Shown here piece after piece: positions 46,288 to 56,630 of a DNA stretch of 57,694 nucleotides (the stretch's first letter is position 1; every line of letters starts with the position of its first letter). The notes beneath the pieces are model-generated. The model did not search any database. It saw only the letters and a list, made by a program, of their open reading frames with translations, and was not told where the DNA came from. Source of the DNA: Mycobacterium sp. GTDB taxonomy: Bacteria > Actinomycetota > Actinomycetes > Mycobacteriales > Mycobacteriaceae. A program made the position numbers and the translations under genes. The stretch covers positions 1 to 57,694 of the forward strand of contig JAOPWC010000020.1 in NCBI GenBank assembly GCA_025965895.1, written 5' to 3'.

Positions 46288-47769
46288 GTGGGCGACGAAG
46301 TTCAGCGGATCGTGTACAGCGGCGCGCACCGCCGGAATTACCGCCGCAAGGTGCAGCTGTCACTGGACGTGTTCGAGACCATGCTCGCCCAGTCCAGCTT
46401 CGACTTCGAGCGGCCGCTGACCGGCATGGAGATCGAGTGCAACCTCGTCGATGAGGAGTACCAGCCGGCGATGGCGAATCGGGAGGTGCTTGCCGCGATC
46501 GCCGACCCGGCGTTCCAGACCGAACTCGGCGCCTTCAACATCGAGTTCAATGTGCCGCCGCGTCGCCTGCCCGGCGACTCGGCACTGGAGCTGGAATCTG
46601 ATGTGCGGGCCAGCCTGAACGCCGCGGAAACAAAAGCGAATCAACACGGCGCGCATATCGTGATGATCGGCATCCTGCCGACGCTGATGCCCGAGCACCT
46701 GACCGGCGAGTGGATGAGCGAGTCGGTCCGCTACCGGGCACTCAACGATTCGATCTTCACGGCCCGCGGTGAGGACATCGTCATCGACATCGCAGGCCCG
46801 GAACGGTTGAGCCTCCAAACCGGATCGATCGCACCGGAATCCGCGTGCACCAGTATGCAGCTGCACCTGCAGGTGTCCCCGGCCGACTTCGCCGACAACT
46901 GGAACGCCGCACAGGTGCTGGCCGGTCCGCAGCTGGCGCTCGGCGCGAATTCGCCGTACTTCCTCGGCCACCAGTTGTGGGCCGAGACCCGTATCGAGTT
47001 GTTCACCCAGGCCACCGACACGCGTTCCGACGAGCTGAAGGCGCAAGGCGTACGGCCGAGGGTGTGGTTCGGGGAACGCTGGATCACCTCCATCTTCGAT
47101 CTGTTCGAGGAGAACGTCCGCTACTTCCCGTCGCTGCTGCCGGAGATGTCCGATGAGGACCCGGTGGCCGAGTTGGCGGCGGGGCGGGCGCCCCTGCTGC
47201 CAGAGCTGCGCTTGCACAACGGCACGATCTACCGGTGGAACCGGCCGGTCTACGACGTCGTCGACGGCAGGCCGCACCTGCGGGTGGAGAACCGGGTACT
47301 GCCTGCCGGCCCGACCGTCGTCGACATGATGGCGAATTCGGCGTTCTACTACGGGGCGCTGCGCACGCTGTCGGAGGAGGATCGTCCGCTGTGGACGCAG
47401 ATGAGTTTCCCTGCGGCACGAGCGAACTTCCTTGACGCGGCCCGGCACGGAATGCACGCGCGGCTGTACTGGCCCGGTATGGGTGCGGTGACACCCGACG
47501 AGCTGGTGCTGCGGGGGTTGCTGCCGCTTGCTGACGAGGGATTGCGCCGGTGGGGAGTCTCCACTTCGGTACGGGACCGCTACCTGGGTGTCATCGAGGG
47601 GCGCGCCAGGACCGGGATCAACGGTGCTGCCTGGCAAGTCAAGACGGTGTGCGCGTTGCAGGAACAGATGGGTATGACGCGGCCTCAGGCGCTGGCCGAG
47701 ATGTTGCGCCGCTATGCACAGCTAATGCACAGCAACGAACCCGTGCACACCTGGGAACTGCTCGGTTAG
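46288..47769 (+). CDS. Glutamate-cysteine ligase (GCS2)-like carboxylate-amine ligase (Rv3698-like)
   Basis: The 493-residue protein starts at a GTG (VGDEVQRIVYSG), matching the common MGxEV start of this family. The frame is open to a GTG at 46234, which adds 18 residues, and some annotations may use it. Family motifs are LTGMEIECNLVD, FNIEFNVPPR, SACTSMQLHLQVS and NGTIYRWNRPVYD. Glutamate-cysteine ligase folds make peptide bonds to amines; this branch is not EgtA and its substrate is unknown. It is followed by a methyltransferase gene. Confidence 0.84.
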   Translation: MGDEVQRIVYSGAHRRNYRRKVQLSLDVFETMLAQSSFDFERPLTGMEIECNLVDEEYQPAMANREVLAAIADPAFQTELGAFNIEFNVPPRRLPGDSALELESDVRASLNAAETKANQHGAHIVMIGILPTLMPEHLTGEWMSESVRYRALNDSIFTARGEDIVIDIAGPERLSLQTGSIAPESACTSMQLHLQVSPADFADNWNAAQVLAGPQLALGANSPYFLGHQLWAETRIELFTQATDTRSDELKAQGVRPRVWFGERWITSIFDLFEENVRYFPSLLPEMSDEDPVAELAAGRAPLLPELRLHNGTIYRWNRPVYDVVDGRPHLRVENRVLPAGPTVVDMMANSAFYYGALRTLSEEDRPLWTQMSFPAARANFLDAARHGMHARLYWPGMGAVTPDELVLRGLLPLADEGLRRWGVSTSVRDRYLGVIEGRARTGINGAAWQVKTVCALQEQMGMTRPQALAEMLRRYAQLMHSNEPVHTWELLG

Positions 47770-47779
47770 CGTGGGCTTC

Positions 47780-48454
47780 ATGTCGGAGGCCATGGACTGG
47801 GACAGCGTGTACCGACAACAAGGCCCGTTCGAAGGCCCGCCGCCCTGGAACATCGGTGAGCCGCAGCCGGAGGTCGCGGTGTTGATCGAAGCCGACAGGC
47901 TCCGCAGTGACGTGCTCGACGCGGGGTGCGGTTTCGCCGAGGCGTCTTTGGCTCTAGCGGCGCGGGGTCACACCGTGGTCGGCATCGACCTCACACCTAC
48001 CGCGGTCGCCGCCGCCACCGCGGCAGCGAAGGAGCGCGGGCTGTCCGACAAGGCGACCTTCGTGCAGGGCGACATCTCGTCGTTCACCGGATTCGACGGC
48101 AAGTTCTCGACCATCCTGGACAGTACGCTGTTTCACTCGATTCCGGTCGAGGCCCGTGATGGCTACCTGCGCTCGATCCGCCGCGCGGCAGCCCCCGGCG
48201 CGTCGCTGTTCATCCTGGTTTTCGCCGCCGGCGCCTTTCCCCCGGAATTGGAGACGAAGCCGAACGAAGTCACCGAAGACGAACTGCGCGAAGCGGTTTC
48301 GAAGTACTGGGAGATCGACGAGATCAGGCCCGCACGCATTCACGCGAAGATCCCGCAGTTCCCCGGGATGCCGGACCAGCCGCGCTTCGAACTCGACGAG
48401 AAGGGCCGGCAGAAGCTGCCCGCATTCCTGCTCACCGCACACAAAGCGAGCTGA
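47780..48454 (+). CDS. SAM-dependent methyltransferase (Rv3699-like)
   Basis: The 224-residue protein begins [33 protein letters not shown] precedes SAM motif I ([15 protein letters not shown]), followed by [10 protein letters not shown] and [11 protein letters not shown]. It resembles thiopurine/tellurite-type methyltransferases (TehB-like branch). An in-frame ATG lies at 47792. It follows the GCS2-like gene directly (10-base gap), as in M. tuberculosis. Its last 23 bases overlap the convergent egtE. Confidence 0.85.
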   Translation: MSEAMDWDSVYRQQGPFEGPPPWNIGEPQPEVAVLIEADRLRSDVLDAGCGFAEASLALAARGHTVVGIDLTPTAVAAATAAAKERGLSDKATFVQGDISSFTGFDGKFSTILDSTLFHSIPVEARDGYLRSIRRAAAPGASLFILVFAAGAFPPELETKPNEVTEDELREAVSKYWEIDEIRPARIHAKIPQFPGMPDQPRFELDEKGRQKLPAFLLTAHKAS

Positions 48455-49559
48455 GGATCTCGGAGAAGCGGGTAAGGTCGTCCTCGGTGACGTCCACGTG
48501 GGGCGATATCCGCAGCACCGGCGTCGCCAACTCGAACGGGGCGCGCTCGGTGCCTGCGGCGGTCGTGACGATCGCGTACCGCTCGATCAACTCTTCTCGC
48601 ACGCGGTTGACATCCGCGCCGTGTACGGGGGCCAGGGTGGTGATCGCGCTCGGCGTGTCGACGGGTTCGACGACCCGCCAGCCTGTCGCATCCGCCAGCG
48701 CTTCGCGGGTCAGGCTGCCCACCTCGGCAAGCCTGTCACGCACAAGCTGCGGGCCTGCGGCCAGGTGTTCCTGCACTGCAGCCGAAAACCCCACCCGCGC
48801 GGCGATATTCGCTTCCCCCAGCTCCAGACGGCGCAACGGCGGAATGTCCGGTAGCCAATGCGCCGGCGGCAGCCGGGTGCGCAGCCGCTTCGCCAACTCC
48901 GGTCGCACCGCGAGGACACCGACACCGCGGGGGCCGGCCAGCCACTTCCGCGACGTCGCGTAGATCGCGTCAGCGCCGATGTCGCAGTCGATGTGCCCGA
49001 TCGCCTGGGCCGCGTCCACCACCAGTGGAACGGCCTGCCCGCGGCAGACCTCGGCGATTCCGGCCACCGGTTGTACGACGCCGCGATGACTACCGAGGGC
49101 GGTCAGGTGCACCAGCGTCGGTGCATCGGCGGCGATCATCGCGGCGACGTCATCCACCAGCGCGCGGCCCAGCCCGTCTACCGGCAGCGGCAGCACGCCG
49201 AACCCGTTGGCGGCCATTACGGCAAGGTTGGGCCCGTATTCGCCTGGAAGACAGGCGATCACACGGCGGGATTCAGGCCAGCTGCTCAGGAGCAGGTCTA
49301 ACGCATGCGCGGCACCGGTGGAAAAGACAATGTCGTCGGCCGCCATCCCGGTCAGGTCGCCCACGGCGGCCTTCGCGGCGGTCAGCGCCGGATCGGCCGT
49401 CTGGGCCGCGACGTATGCGCCGATCTCGGCTTCGCGGCGGGCGTGGTTCGCGGCGGCGTCGATCGCGGCGAAGCTCTGCCGCGAGCACGCCGCGCTGTCG
49501 AGGTGGATGCCGGCCGGCGTTGGCCGTGCCGCCCGCCAGGCCTGCCCCAGGTCGCTCAT
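48432..49559 (-). CDS. egtE: EgtE, PLP-dependent hercynylcysteine sulfoxide lyase
   Basis: The 375-residue fold-type I PLP enzyme begins [20 protein letters not shown]. The PLP lysine is K205 ([11 protein letters not shown]), and D182 (VVDAAQA) binds the pyridine nitrogen. EgtE cleaves the C-S bond of hercynylcysteine sulfoxide to give ergothioneine. Its start overlaps the egtD stop by 4 bases (ATGA). It is the last gene of the ergothioneine operon and faces the Rv3699-like gene. Confidence 0.93.
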   Translation of the reverse strand: MSDLGQAWRAARPTPAGIHLDSAACSRQSFAAIDAAANHARREAEIGAYVAAQTADPALTAAKAAVGDLTGMAADDIVFSTGAAHALDLLLSSWPESRRVIACLPGEYGPNLAVMAANGFGVLPLPVDGLGRALVDDVAAMIAADAPTLVHLTALGSHRGVVQPVAGIAEVCRGQAVPLVVDAAQAIGHIDCDIGADAIYATSRKWLAGPRGVGVLAVRPELAKRLRTRLPPAHWLPDIPPLRRLELGEANIAARVGFSAAVQEHLAAGPQLVRDRLAEVGSLTREALADATGWRVVEPVDTPSAITTLAPVHGADVNRVREELIERYAIVTTAAGTERAPFELATPVLRISPHVDVTEDDLTRFSEILSSLCVR

Positions 49560-50521
49560 TTCACGGCAAGCGACAGCCCGAAATCACCGGCCGGGTCGGT
49601 CCACCAGTGCGTCTGGCCCAAACCGGCTGCCGCGAGTTCCGACGTGACGGCATCCGGGTGAAACTTGCACGACACCTCGGTCAACATCTCCTCGCCATCG
49701 GCGAATTCGATGCTGAGCTCCAGCGCGCCGATGCGCACGCTCTGGTCACCGTCGGCGCGCAGCCACATCTCGACCCGCTCCTCGTCGGCGTTCCACCGGG
49801 CGACGTGCCGGTATGAGTGGAGGTCGAAGTCGGCGTCGAGTTCGCGGTTGACCACAGCCAGCACATTGCGGTTGAACGCGGCGGTCACGCCGGCGCTGTC
49901 GTCATACGCCCGGAGCAGTCGCCCGGTGTCCTTCACCAGGTCGGTGCCAAGCAGCAGGCCGTCGCCCGGCTGTAATACGCCGGCCAGCGCGGCAAGGAAC
50001 TCCGCGCGCGGCGCGGCGGTCAGATTGCCGATCGTCGAGCCGAGGAAAACCACCAAACGCTTGCCACCACCAGGGATCTCGGGCAGATGCGCTTCGAAGT
50101 CACCGCACACTGCGTCGACGTCGACACCGGGGTACTCCGCCTCGATGGCCGCGCCCGCCGATCGCAGAATGCCGGCGTCGACGTCGAAGGGGATGAACCG
50201 CCGCAATGTTCCCCGGTCCCGCAATGCGTCGAGCAGCATCCGGGTCTTCTCCGACGTGCCGCTGCCCAACTCCACCAGAGTGTCGGCGCCGGTGGCCTCG
50301 GCGATGGAGCCGGCGCGCGCCCTCAGGATCGCCGCCTCGGTGCGGGTGGGGTAATACTCCGGCAGCCTGGTGATTTGATCGAACAGGTCGCTGCCAACCT
50401 CGTCATAGAACCACTTGGGCGGCAGAGACTTCGGCGTTTGGCGCAGTCCGTGCGCCACGTCGCGGCGCAACGCGCGGATCGCGGAGTCGGCCTCGAGGTG
50501 GTTCGCGAGCATGACGCTCAT
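49556..50521 (-). CDS. egtD: EgtD, histidine N-alpha-trimethyltransferase
   Basis: The 321-residue protein is read from [13 protein letters not shown], matching the M. smegmatis EgtD length; an in-frame ATG at 50545 would add eight spurious residues. The SAM motif is [35 protein letters not shown] and the C-terminal [17 protein letters not shown] are hallmark segments. EgtD methylates histidine three times to hercynine, the first committed step of ergothioneine synthesis. An SD-like AGGAGA lies in the short spacer after egtC. Confidence 0.95.
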   Translation of the reverse strand: MSVMLANHLEADSAIRALRRDVAHGLRQTPKSLPPKWFYDEVGSDLFDQITRLPEYYPTRTEAAILRARAGSIAEATGADTLVELGSGTSEKTRMLLDALRDRGTLRRFIPFDVDAGILRSAGAAIEAEYPGVDVDAVCGDFEAHLPEIPGGGKRLVVFLGSTIGNLTAAPRAEFLAALAGVLQPGDGLLLGTDLVKDTGRLLRAYDDSAGVTAAFNRNVLAVVNRELDADFDLHSYRHVARWNADEERVEMWLRADGDQSVRIGALELSIEFADGEEMLTEVSCKFHPDAVTSELAAAGLGQTHWWTDPAGDFGLSLAVK

Positions 50522-50549
50522 CTGTTTCGTCTCCTGTTCGCGCAAGCGT
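50522..50549 (-). other. egtC-egtD intercistronic spacer with the shared repeat motif
   Basis: Read from the egtC stop, the spacer is TGAACGCTTGCGCGAACAGG followed by AGACGAAACAG and the egtD ATG. It matches the egtB-egtC repeat unit (TGAGCGCTTGCGCGAAGAAG then AGACAGTC) at nearly every position up to GAGAC. It provides the egtD SD. Confidence 0.8.
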
Positions 50550-51239
50550 TCATCGGGATCCTTCCAGTGGGGTGAACGCCACCCCGCGGCCTGTCACCTC
50601 GACGAGAAGGCGGTCAGGCACGTCCTCCCAGGCAGGATCGTCGTCGTAGGGTTCACTGGCCAGTGCCACACCGTCGTCGGCGCGCAGCACCGAAAGCGTG
50701 TCACCCCATGTCGTGGCGAGAAGCCGAGAGCCATTTCCGGCCATGATGTTCAGCCGTGCGTTCGGATCGGCGGCGCCGACTTCGGCGATGGTGTCGCCCA
50801 GCGCGTCGAGTCCGCGGTTGAAGATCAACGCCGCCAGCCGGGCGCTGTCGACCACCGACTCGGCATGCGGAGCGGGTGGCAACACCTCGCGGTCGACGAT
50901 CCCGTTGTGCGACAGCAGCCACTGATCGTCGGTGAACGGAGCCGACGCGCTCGCCTCGATCGGCATCCCGACACTGGCCGACCGGACAGCTGCCACCACG
51001 CACCGGCTCGACAGCGCCGGCGCCACCGACGCGAACGACGCCTCACCCCACAACGGCGACGCGCTGCGCCAGCGCCGCGGCCCGTCGGCGAAGAACCCGA
51101 CACCCCACCCGTCCGCATTCATCAGCCCGTGTTTCTGCCGGCGCGGCGCATACGACTGCACCAGTAAGCCGCACGGCGGGTCGAGCACCAACGCCGCCAG
51201 GGAGCGCGGCTCACCCAGCCAGCCGAGGTGGCGGCACAT
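50550..51239 (-). CDS. egtC: EgtC, class II glutamine amidotransferase-like gamma-glutamyl hydrolase
   Basis: The 229-residue protein must start [11 protein letters not shown], because Cys2 becomes the N-terminal nucleophile of Ntn-hydrolases after Met removal. The frame is open upstream through the repeats (encoding LREEETVVDE), but that extension would bury the nucleophile. Other motifs are [19 protein letters not shown] and SHNGIVD. EgtC removes the gamma-glutamyl group from the sulfoxide made by EgtB. The SD lies in the third copy of the upstream repeat. Confidence 0.93.
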   Translation of the reverse strand: MCRHLGWLGEPRSLAALVLDPPCGLLVQSYAPRRQKHGLMNADGWGVGFFADGPRRWRSASPLWGEASFASVAPALSSRCVVAAVRSASVGMPIEASASAPFTDDQWLLSHNGIVDREVLPPAPHAESVVDSARLAALIFNRGLDALGDTIAEVGAADPNARLNIMAGNGSRLLATTWGDTLSVLRADDGVALASEPYDDDPAWEDVPDRLLVEVTGRGVAFTPLEGSR

Positions 51240-51242
51240 CAG

Positions 51243-51339
51243 GACTGTCTCTTCTTCGCGCAAGCCCTCATCAACGACTGTCTCTTCTTCGCGCAAGCGC
51301 TCATCAACGACTGTCTCTTCTTCGCGCAAGCGCTCATCA
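51243..51339 (-). repeat. Three-copy 33-bp tandem repeat forming the egtB-egtC spacer
   Basis: Units at 51243-51275, 51276-51308 and 51309-51339 (last one partial) are almost identical. On the coding strand each reads TGATGAGCGCTTGCGCGAAG followed by AAGAGACAGTCGT. Each unit carries two adjacent stops and an AAGAAGAGA purine stretch usable as SD. The egtB stop lies in the first unit encountered by ribosomes. It resembles MIRU-type intercistronic repeats in position. Confidence 0.9.
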
Positions 51340-52614
51340 GTCCGCATCCCAGGCCAGTCGGACGCCCGCGAAGATCTGCCGCCGGATCGGATGGTCCCAG
51401 TTGCGGAAGCTGGGCCGCAGCATCTGTGGCGCCACCGCCCACGATCCGCCGCGCAGCACCCGGTAGTCGCCGTCGAAGAACGGCTGCGAGTACCGCTCGT
51501 AGATCATCGGGGTGAACCCCGGCCACGGCCGCAGCGGTGAGCACGTCCATTCCCAGACGTCGCCGAGCATCTGCTCGGCTCCGTACCCCGACGCGCCCGC
51601 CGGATATGCCCCGACCGGGGCGGGACGGCGCGCCCCGCCGCCGAGGTTGGCCAGCCGCTCGGTGGGCTCGTCCTCACCCCACGGGAACCGCCGCCGCGTC
51701 TGTGTCTGCGGATCCCACGCGCAGGCCTTCTCCCATTCCACCTCGGTGGGAAGACGCGCTCCGGCCCACGCCGCGTAAGCCTCCGCTTCGAAATAGGTGA
51801 CGTGCTGGACGGGCTCGTCGGGCGGGATCTGCTCGACGTGGCCGAACCTGGTCCGGGTGCGGTCGGAGTTCCAGAAGCCCGGGGCCTCGAGACCCGCCTG
51901 CAGCCGGTGCTCCCAGCCGCGCGCCGACCACCACTCGCGGCGGCGGTAGCCACCGTCGGCGATGAACGCCTGCCATTCGGCGTTGGTCACCGGCACCCGG
52001 CCGATTCGGAAGGCGGCCACATCGACCACGTGTGCCGGACGTTCATTGTCCAGCGAGTACGGCTCTGTCGCGGTGTCCACACCGAGCACGAACGGCCCTG
52101 CCGGTACCTGTACCGCTGTGCCCGCCACCCCGCATCGACCGGCAGGCAGCGACGTGCCCGGCGCCAGCAGCGGCTGACCGGTGCGCAGGTTCAGCGCCTG
52201 CAGCATGGTCTCGTCGTGCTGGTGCTCGTGGCTGATGATCAGCGCGAACGGGAATGTGGTCTCGTGCTGCGGCAGCGCATCCAGCGCGTCGAGGGCACGC
52301 GAACGCACCGTCCGGCAATAGGCGCGGGCCTCTGTCGGCGACAGCAGCGGCAGGTCGACCCGACTGGCGCGGGAATGGATGAACGCGTCGTACAGCGAGT
52401 CGACCTTCGCAGGCAGTATGCCGGGCCGGTCGGGATTGCCGCCGCGCAGCAGCCACAACTCCTCCTGCTGCCCGATGTGCGCGAGGTCCCACACCAGCGG
52501 GCTCATCAGCGGGTGGTACTGGCGGTGCAGCTCCCCGTCGTCAAAGTCGACGAGCGATAACGTTCGCTCACGCGCCGAAGCGAGGTCGCGGGCCAGCACA
52601 TCGCGTGTGCTCAT
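51337..52614 (-). CDS. egtB: EgtB, iron-dependent sulfoxide synthase
   Basis: The 425-residue protein has an N-terminal DinB-like helical domain with the three iron-ligand histidines H46 (AHIGQQEEL), H129 and H133 (SHEHQHDET), in the spacing known for EgtB. A formylglycine-generating-enzyme-like C-terminal domain follows ([20 protein letters not shown] near the end). It joins hercynine and gamma-glutamylcysteine with O2. Its start overlaps the egtA stop (ATGA). The TGA lies inside the tandem repeat that follows. Confidence 0.95.
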   Translation of the reverse strand: MSTRDVLARDLASARERTLSLVDFDDGELHRQYHPLMSPLVWDLAHIGQQEELWLLRGGNPDRPGILPAKVDSLYDAFIHSRASRVDLPLLSPTEARAYCRTVRSRALDALDALPQHETTFPFALIISHEHQHDETMLQALNLRTGQPLLAPGTSLPAGRCGVAGTAVQVPAGPFVLGVDTATEPYSLDNERPAHVVDVAAFRIGRVPVTNAEWQAFIADGGYRRREWWSARGWEHRLQAGLEAPGFWNSDRTRTRFGHVEQIPPDEPVQHVTYFEAEAYAAWAGARLPTEVEWEKACAWDPQTQTRRRFPWGEDEPTERLANLGGGARRPAPVGAYPAGASGYGAEQMLGDVWEWTCSPLRPWPGFTPMIYERYSQPFFDGDYRVLRGGSWAVAPQMLRPSFRNWDHPIRRQIFAGVRLAWDAD

Positions 52615-53909
52615 GCTCCGCCCTTCGCCAGCAGTGTCACGGCCGATCCGATCCCGTAGCGGATCGCCTGCTCGGCGAAGTCGTCACCGGGGCAGCTGCC
52701 TTGCTCGACGATGCGCACCAGCTGCTGCATGCCGTCCTGCAGCCACGCGGGCGCACGCTCGGCAGCGGCGCCGACGCAGCGGGCGGCGGCCGGCTGCAGC
52801 CGGTGGTCCTCCAGGCCGATGCGGGCAGCGGTGTCCCACGAGGTGGCGACCGGCTCGGTGGCCTCGGCGGCGATGTCGCCGGCAATCGGGTCGTCGAGCA
52901 GCGTGACCAGCATGAACACCACGGCGGGCCACAGCGCGTCGGGCACACTGTCCAGATAGCGGATCTCGAGCCAACGACGCGGCCGCACCGGCGGGAACAG
53001 CGTGGTCAGATGGTAATCCAGATCCGCCGCTGTGGGTTGGCGGTCCCCCAGGCACGTCCGTCCCTCGACCCAGTCGGCGAACGGCACATAGCGGGTCACC
53101 GGTATAGCGGCCCCGTCGCTGTGCACCAGCATGACCGGCGCCCGCAACGCATACCGAGCCCAGTCGCTGGCCGGGTCGTCACCGCTGGCACCCAGCACGG
53201 GGCCGCATCGCGCGGTGTCGAGTTGACCCCACACGCGTTGCCTGGTGCTGCGCCATCCCGAGAATTCGCCGCCCAGCAGCGGCGAATTCGCGGTGATCGC
53301 GACCATCACCGGCCCCAGGGCATGCGCGCGACGTACCCGCTCCGCCCACTCGTCGGCAGGCCCCGCCTCGAGGTTGACCTGGACTGACGCCGTCGACGTC
53401 ATCATCGCCGCACCGGCCGCACCGGTATGGGCGGCGGCGAAGTGCTGCTCCATGGCCCGGTAGCGCGCGCCGGGGTTGACTCGGCGCGGCGGGCGGAGTG
53501 GGTCGGCGCCGAGCAGCACCAGGCCCAGGCCGGCATCACCGAAGATGTCACGCACTACCGCGCGGTCCGCCAGCAGCGCATCGATCGCGGTGACGGCGCC
53601 GGCCAACGGCGGGCCGGACAGCTCGACGGCGCCACCGGGTTCCACCGTGACAACGCTGCCGCCGGGTAACGGTGGCAACGACTCGATGACTTCGCACAGC
53701 TCGCCCCACCCGGGACGCCGGTCCGGGTCGTCGACGTCGAAGCAATGCGCTTCCAACTCGATGCCGACGGGTCCGACAGGAGTGTCGGCCAGGCAGCCGG
53801 CGGCGATGTGGTCGGCCGCCGCGGCCCACGTGGTCAGCGGAGTGTCGTAGGCGTATCCCGGGCCGGGGCGGTCCACCTGGGACGTGGCTGCGAACATCTT
53901 CTCGACCAT
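52611..53909 (-). CDS. egtA: EgtA, glutamate-cysteine ligase
   Basis: The 432-residue protein begins [18 protein letters not shown]; an in-frame ATG four codons later is an alternative start. It is a GCS2-type ligase: [14 protein letters not shown] carries the metal-binding glutamates, and [13 protein letters not shown] and [13 protein letters not shown] follow. EgtA makes the gamma-glutamylcysteine used by EgtB. It is the first gene of the operon egtA-B-C-D-E; no clear promoter motif could be fixed in the 100 bases upstream. Confidence 0.93.
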   Translation of the reverse strand: MVEKMFAATSQVDRPGPGYAYDTPLTTWAAAADHIAAGCLADTPVGPVGIELEAHCFDVDDPDRRPGWGELCEVIESLPPLPGGSVVTVEPGGAVELSGPPLAGAVTAIDALLADRAVVRDIFGDAGLGLVLLGADPLRPPRRVNPGARYRAMEQHFAAAHTGAAGAAMMTSTASVQVNLEAGPADEWAERVRRAHALGPVMVAITANSPLLGGEFSGWRSTRQRVWGQLDTARCGPVLGASGDDPASDWARYALRAPVMLVHSDGAAIPVTRYVPFADWVEGRTCLGDRQPTAADLDYHLTTLFPPVRPRRWLEIRYLDSVPDALWPAVVFMLVTLLDDPIAGDIAAEATEPVATSWDTAARIGLEDHRLQPAAARCVGAAAERAPAWLQDGMQQLVRIVEQGSCPGDDFAEQAIRYGIGSAVTLLAKGGA

Positions 53910-54010
53910 CCCTCCGGGTAGGTGTCCACCCTCAATCTTCCAGAGGGCACCGACAAGAACCGGCGATCTCCACTGACACGTTGGTCACGTGTACCCACGA
54001 TCCCGGGGTG

Positions 54011-54649
54011 TTACTGGCCGAGTGCGTTCTGCATAGCGCCCGCAAGCACGTCGACGGCCGGGCCGCCGTTGCCGGATTGACACACCTTCGCCTGCAGCAG
54101 CACATTCTCCCGGCTGCGGGTCTGGGTGAAGCAGCGGCGGTCGGTGCCCGCTTCCTGCTTGACCCATGTCGCATCGGTCGCGGTCGGCGGCCCGCCGGTG
54201 AACGACCAGACCTGCGTGGTGCCGTTGTCGAGGTGCATTGCCGTGGTCTGCCCCGAACAGCCGCCGGTGCGGTCGACCACCCGGTGGAACGCGCGGTCGG
54301 CCGCGTCAGTGTTCGCGAAGACGCCGACAGCCTGCTTGACGTAATGGGTCTCGTCGGTCGGCGACTCTTTCGTCTCGGCACCGCTGAACGACGCGAGGTC
54401 GGGATCGTTGTACACCTCGGGCAGGCCGATGTCGGCCCAGTTGTTGCACACCGGGATGTCGACCCAGTAACCCTGGAACGGCTGAGAGAAGAAGCTCTCC
54501 CACCGCATCGTTGCGCCGACGATGTTGCCCACCGAGCCCTTGCCCATCACCGCGTAATTCACGACGCCGGGGTCAGATGTCTTGGCGTACGCCGGCGCGG
54601 CCAAGCCGATTGCGAGACCGACGCCCATCGCTGCGGCGGCGATCCGCAT
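54011..54649 (-). CDS. Secreted PknH-sensor-like protein (Rv3705c-like)
   Basis: The 212-residue protein has a signal peptide (MRIAAAAMGVGLAIGLAAPA, predicted cleavage after AYA at 22). The mature part resembles the extracellular sensor domain of PknH: it is Trp- and Cys-containing, with VCNNWADIGLP, GGCSGQTTAMHL, DRRCFTQTR and AKVCQSGNGG supplying four cysteines for two disulfides. Such proteins are exported in mycobacteria and their ligand is unknown. It lies 3 bases downstream of ohr on the same strand. Confidence 0.82.
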   Translation of the reverse strand: MRIAAAAMGVGLAIGLAAPAYAKTSDPGVVNYAVMGKGSVGNIVGATMRWESFFSQPFQGYWVDIPVCNNWADIGLPEVYNDPDLASFSGAETKESPTDETHYVKQAVGVFANTDAADRAFHRVVDRTGGCSGQTTAMHLDNGTTQVWSFTGGPPTATDATWVKQEAGTDRRCFTQTRSRENVLLQAKVCQSGNGGPAVDVLAGAMQNALGQ

Positions 54650-54652
54650 CCC

Positions 54653-55081
54653 CTAGACCTTCGCCGACAGCGTGACGTCGATGTTGCCGCGGGTGGCTTT
54701 GGAATATGGGCACACCTGGTGCGCCTTGCCCATCAGATCGTCTGCCTGGGCCTGCTCGAGGCCGGGTAGATAACCGACCAGATCAGCGGTGAGCCCGAAG
54801 CCGCCCTCGGAGTCCTTGCCGAAGCCGATCCGGGTGGTGATGCCGCTGGCATCGTCGAGCTTGACGTTGTTGTTCTTGGCGACCAGCCGCAGCGCACCCA
54901 GGAAGCACGCGGCGTAACCGGCGGAAAACAGCAACTCGGGGTTGACGCCCTCGCCGCTGCCACCCATTTCTTTCGGGGGCCGGGTGTCCATGTCGATCTT
55001 GCCGTCTGAGGAATTCACGTGGCCGTCGCGGCCACCCCCGGTTGCCGTGGATTCTGCGGTGTAAACGACTTCGATGCTCAT
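54653..55081 (-). CDS. ohr: Organic hydroperoxide resistance protein (Ohr/OsmC family)
   Basis: The 142-residue protein is read from [12 protein letters not shown]; the frame continues upstream without support. The redox cysteines are C59 (AACFLGAL) and C124 (HQVCPYS), the Ohr catalytic pair, with the [15 protein letters not shown] loop typical of Ohr. It reduces organic hydroperoxides with a dithiol. It is separated from catalase by a terminator, so it probably has its own promoter in the short gap; the PknH-like gene follows. Confidence 0.9.
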   Translation of the reverse strand: MSIEVVYTAESTATGGGRDGHVNSSDGKIDMDTRPPKEMGGSGEGVNPELLFSAGYAACFLGALRLVAKNNNVKLDDASGITTRIGFGKDSEGGFGLTADLVGYLPGLEQAQADDLMGKAHQVCPYSKATRGNIDVTLSAKV

Positions 55082-55118
55082 GGGCACGATCATGCCAGCC
55101 GCACGGTAAACAGCAAGA

Positions 55119-55146
55119 CGCCCCGGTTGCCTACCCAACCGGGGCG
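55119..55146 (-). terminator. Intrinsic terminator after the catalase gene
   Basis: A perfect 11-bp stem CGCCCCGGTTG/CAACCGGGGCG encloses loop CCTACC. On the minus strand it is followed by TCTTGCTGTTT, a moderately T-rich tail. It ends the furA-kat transcript before ohr. Confidence 0.8.
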
Positions 55147-55160
55147 CCGTGCGTGAGCGA

Positions 55161-56621
55161 TTACCTGCCGTTGCCGTTCAAGTTGGCGCGGACGCCTTCC
55201 TCGATCTTCTTACCGAGATCAGCGTCGATGTTGCGCCAGTACTCGAACACCCGCGAAAGCACCGGCTCCTTCACGCCATCAGAGACGTGTCCGATGACGT
55301 TGTGGGCCAAGCGTTCCCGCGCGGCATCGTCCAGGACCTCGCGGACCATCGTGCCGGCCTGGCCCCAGTCGCTGTCGTCGGGACGCAGCGTGTATGCCTG
55401 GCGAACCATCTCGCCATCGGCGTACCAGTGCACCTCTGAGGCACGCTGCGGGTCCGCGTGCGGGCCGCCGAAGGAGTTCGGCGCGTACACCGGGTCGGTG
55501 GCGTTTCTGATCCGCATTACCCCGTCCTTGGAGTAGCTGTGCACTTCGACCTTCGGTGAGTTGACCGGGATCTGCTTGTAGTTGACCCCGAGCCGTGCCC
55601 GGTGGGCGTCGGCGTAGGAGAAGCCGCGAGCGAGCAGCATCTTGTCCGGGCTCAATCCGGTGCCCGGCACGATGTTGTTGGGCTCGAACGCGGCCTGCTC
55701 GATCTCGGTGTGGTAGTCGGTGACGTTGCGGTCCAGCGTCAGCCGGCCGACCTCGTGGAGCGGATAGTCACTGTGCGGCCACACCTTCGTCAGGTCGAAC
55801 GGGTTGAACCGGTAGGTTTTCGCGTCCTCGAACGGCATGATCTGCACCTTCAGCGTCCAGCTCGGGAAGTTACCGTTCTCGATCGCCGTGTACAGGTCGC
55901 GCTGGTGGTAGTCACCGTCCTCGCCGGCCAGCCGGTCGGCGTCCTCCTGGGTCAGGAAGTCGATGCCCTGATCGGTAATGAAGTGGTACTTCACCCAGAA
56001 GAGCTCGCCGGCAGCGTTCAGCCAGCTGTAGGTGTGGCTGGAGTAGCCGTTCATGTTCCGCCAGGTCTTCGGGATGCCCCGATCACCCATCAGCCATGTC
56101 ACCTGATGCGCGGACTCCGGGGACAGGCTCCAGAAGTCCCATTGCATGTTGTGATCGCGCAGGTTGGTGGCCTGCATGCGCTTCTGCGAGCGGATGAAGT
56201 GCTGGAACTTCAACGGGTCGCGGATGAAGAACACCGGGGTGTTGTTCCCGACCATGTCGAAGTTGCCATCTGTGGTGTACATCTTGAGCGAGAACCCGCG
56301 CGGGTCGCGCCAGGTGTCTGGGCTGCCCCGCTCCCCGGCCACGGTGGAAAACCGGATCAGCGTGTCGGTCTTGGTGCCGGTCAGAAACACCGCCGCCTTG
56401 GTGTACTGGCTGACGTCGTTGGTCACCTCGAAGTGACCGAACGCGCCACCGCCCTTGGCATGCGGCTGACGCTCCGGAATGCGCTCCCGGTTGAAGTTGG
56501 CCATCTGCTCGATCAGATAGTGATCCTGCAGCAGAATAGGGCCATCCGGGCCGACGGTCAGCGACGTGTCGTCACTGGGCGCCGGGATGCCGGCATCCGT
56601 CGTTGTGTACATATCCGTCAT
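55161..56621 (-). CDS. Monofunctional heme catalase (clade 3)
   Basis: The 486-residue catalase begins [20 protein letters not shown]. The distal His is H54 (HAKGGGAFG), the distal Asn is N126 or N127 (MVGNNTPVF), and the proximal Tyr is Y336 ([14 protein letters not shown]). The length fits small-subunit clade 3 catalases with NADPH-binding potential. It breaks down H2O2 in the cytoplasm. It lies 9 bases after a furA-type gene, the usual arrangement for peroxide-regulated catalases, although in M. tuberculosis furA precedes katG, an unrelated peroxidase. Confidence 0.95.
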   Translation of the reverse strand: MTDMYTTTDAGIPAPSDDTSLTVGPDGPILLQDHYLIEQMANFNRERIPERQPHAKGGGAFGHFEVTNDVSQYTKAAVFLTGTKTDTLIRFSTVAGERGSPDTWRDPRGFSLKMYTTDGNFDMVGNNTPVFFIRDPLKFQHFIRSQKRMQATNLRDHNMQWDFWSLSPESAHQVTWLMGDRGIPKTWRNMNGYSSHTYSWLNAAGELFWVKYHFITDQGIDFLTQEDADRLAGEDGDYHQRDLYTAIENGNFPSWTLKVQIMPFEDAKTYRFNPFDLTKVWPHSDYPLHEVGRLTLDRNVTDYHTEIEQAAFEPNNIVPGTGLSPDKMLLARGFSYADAHRARLGVNYKQIPVNSPKVEVHSYSKDGVMRIRNATDPVYAPNSFGGPHADPQRASEVHWYADGEMVRQAYTLRPDDSDWGQAGTMVREVLDDAARERLAHNVIGHVSDGVKEPVLSRVFEYWRNIDADLGKKIEEGVRANLNGNGR

Positions 56622-56630
56622 TTCTCTATC

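Noticed and set aside
51240..51347. N-terminal extension of EgtC encoded by the tandem repeats
   Set aside because: EgtC needs Cys2 as N-terminal nucleophile, so translation must start at MCRHLGW; the repeats are spacer.
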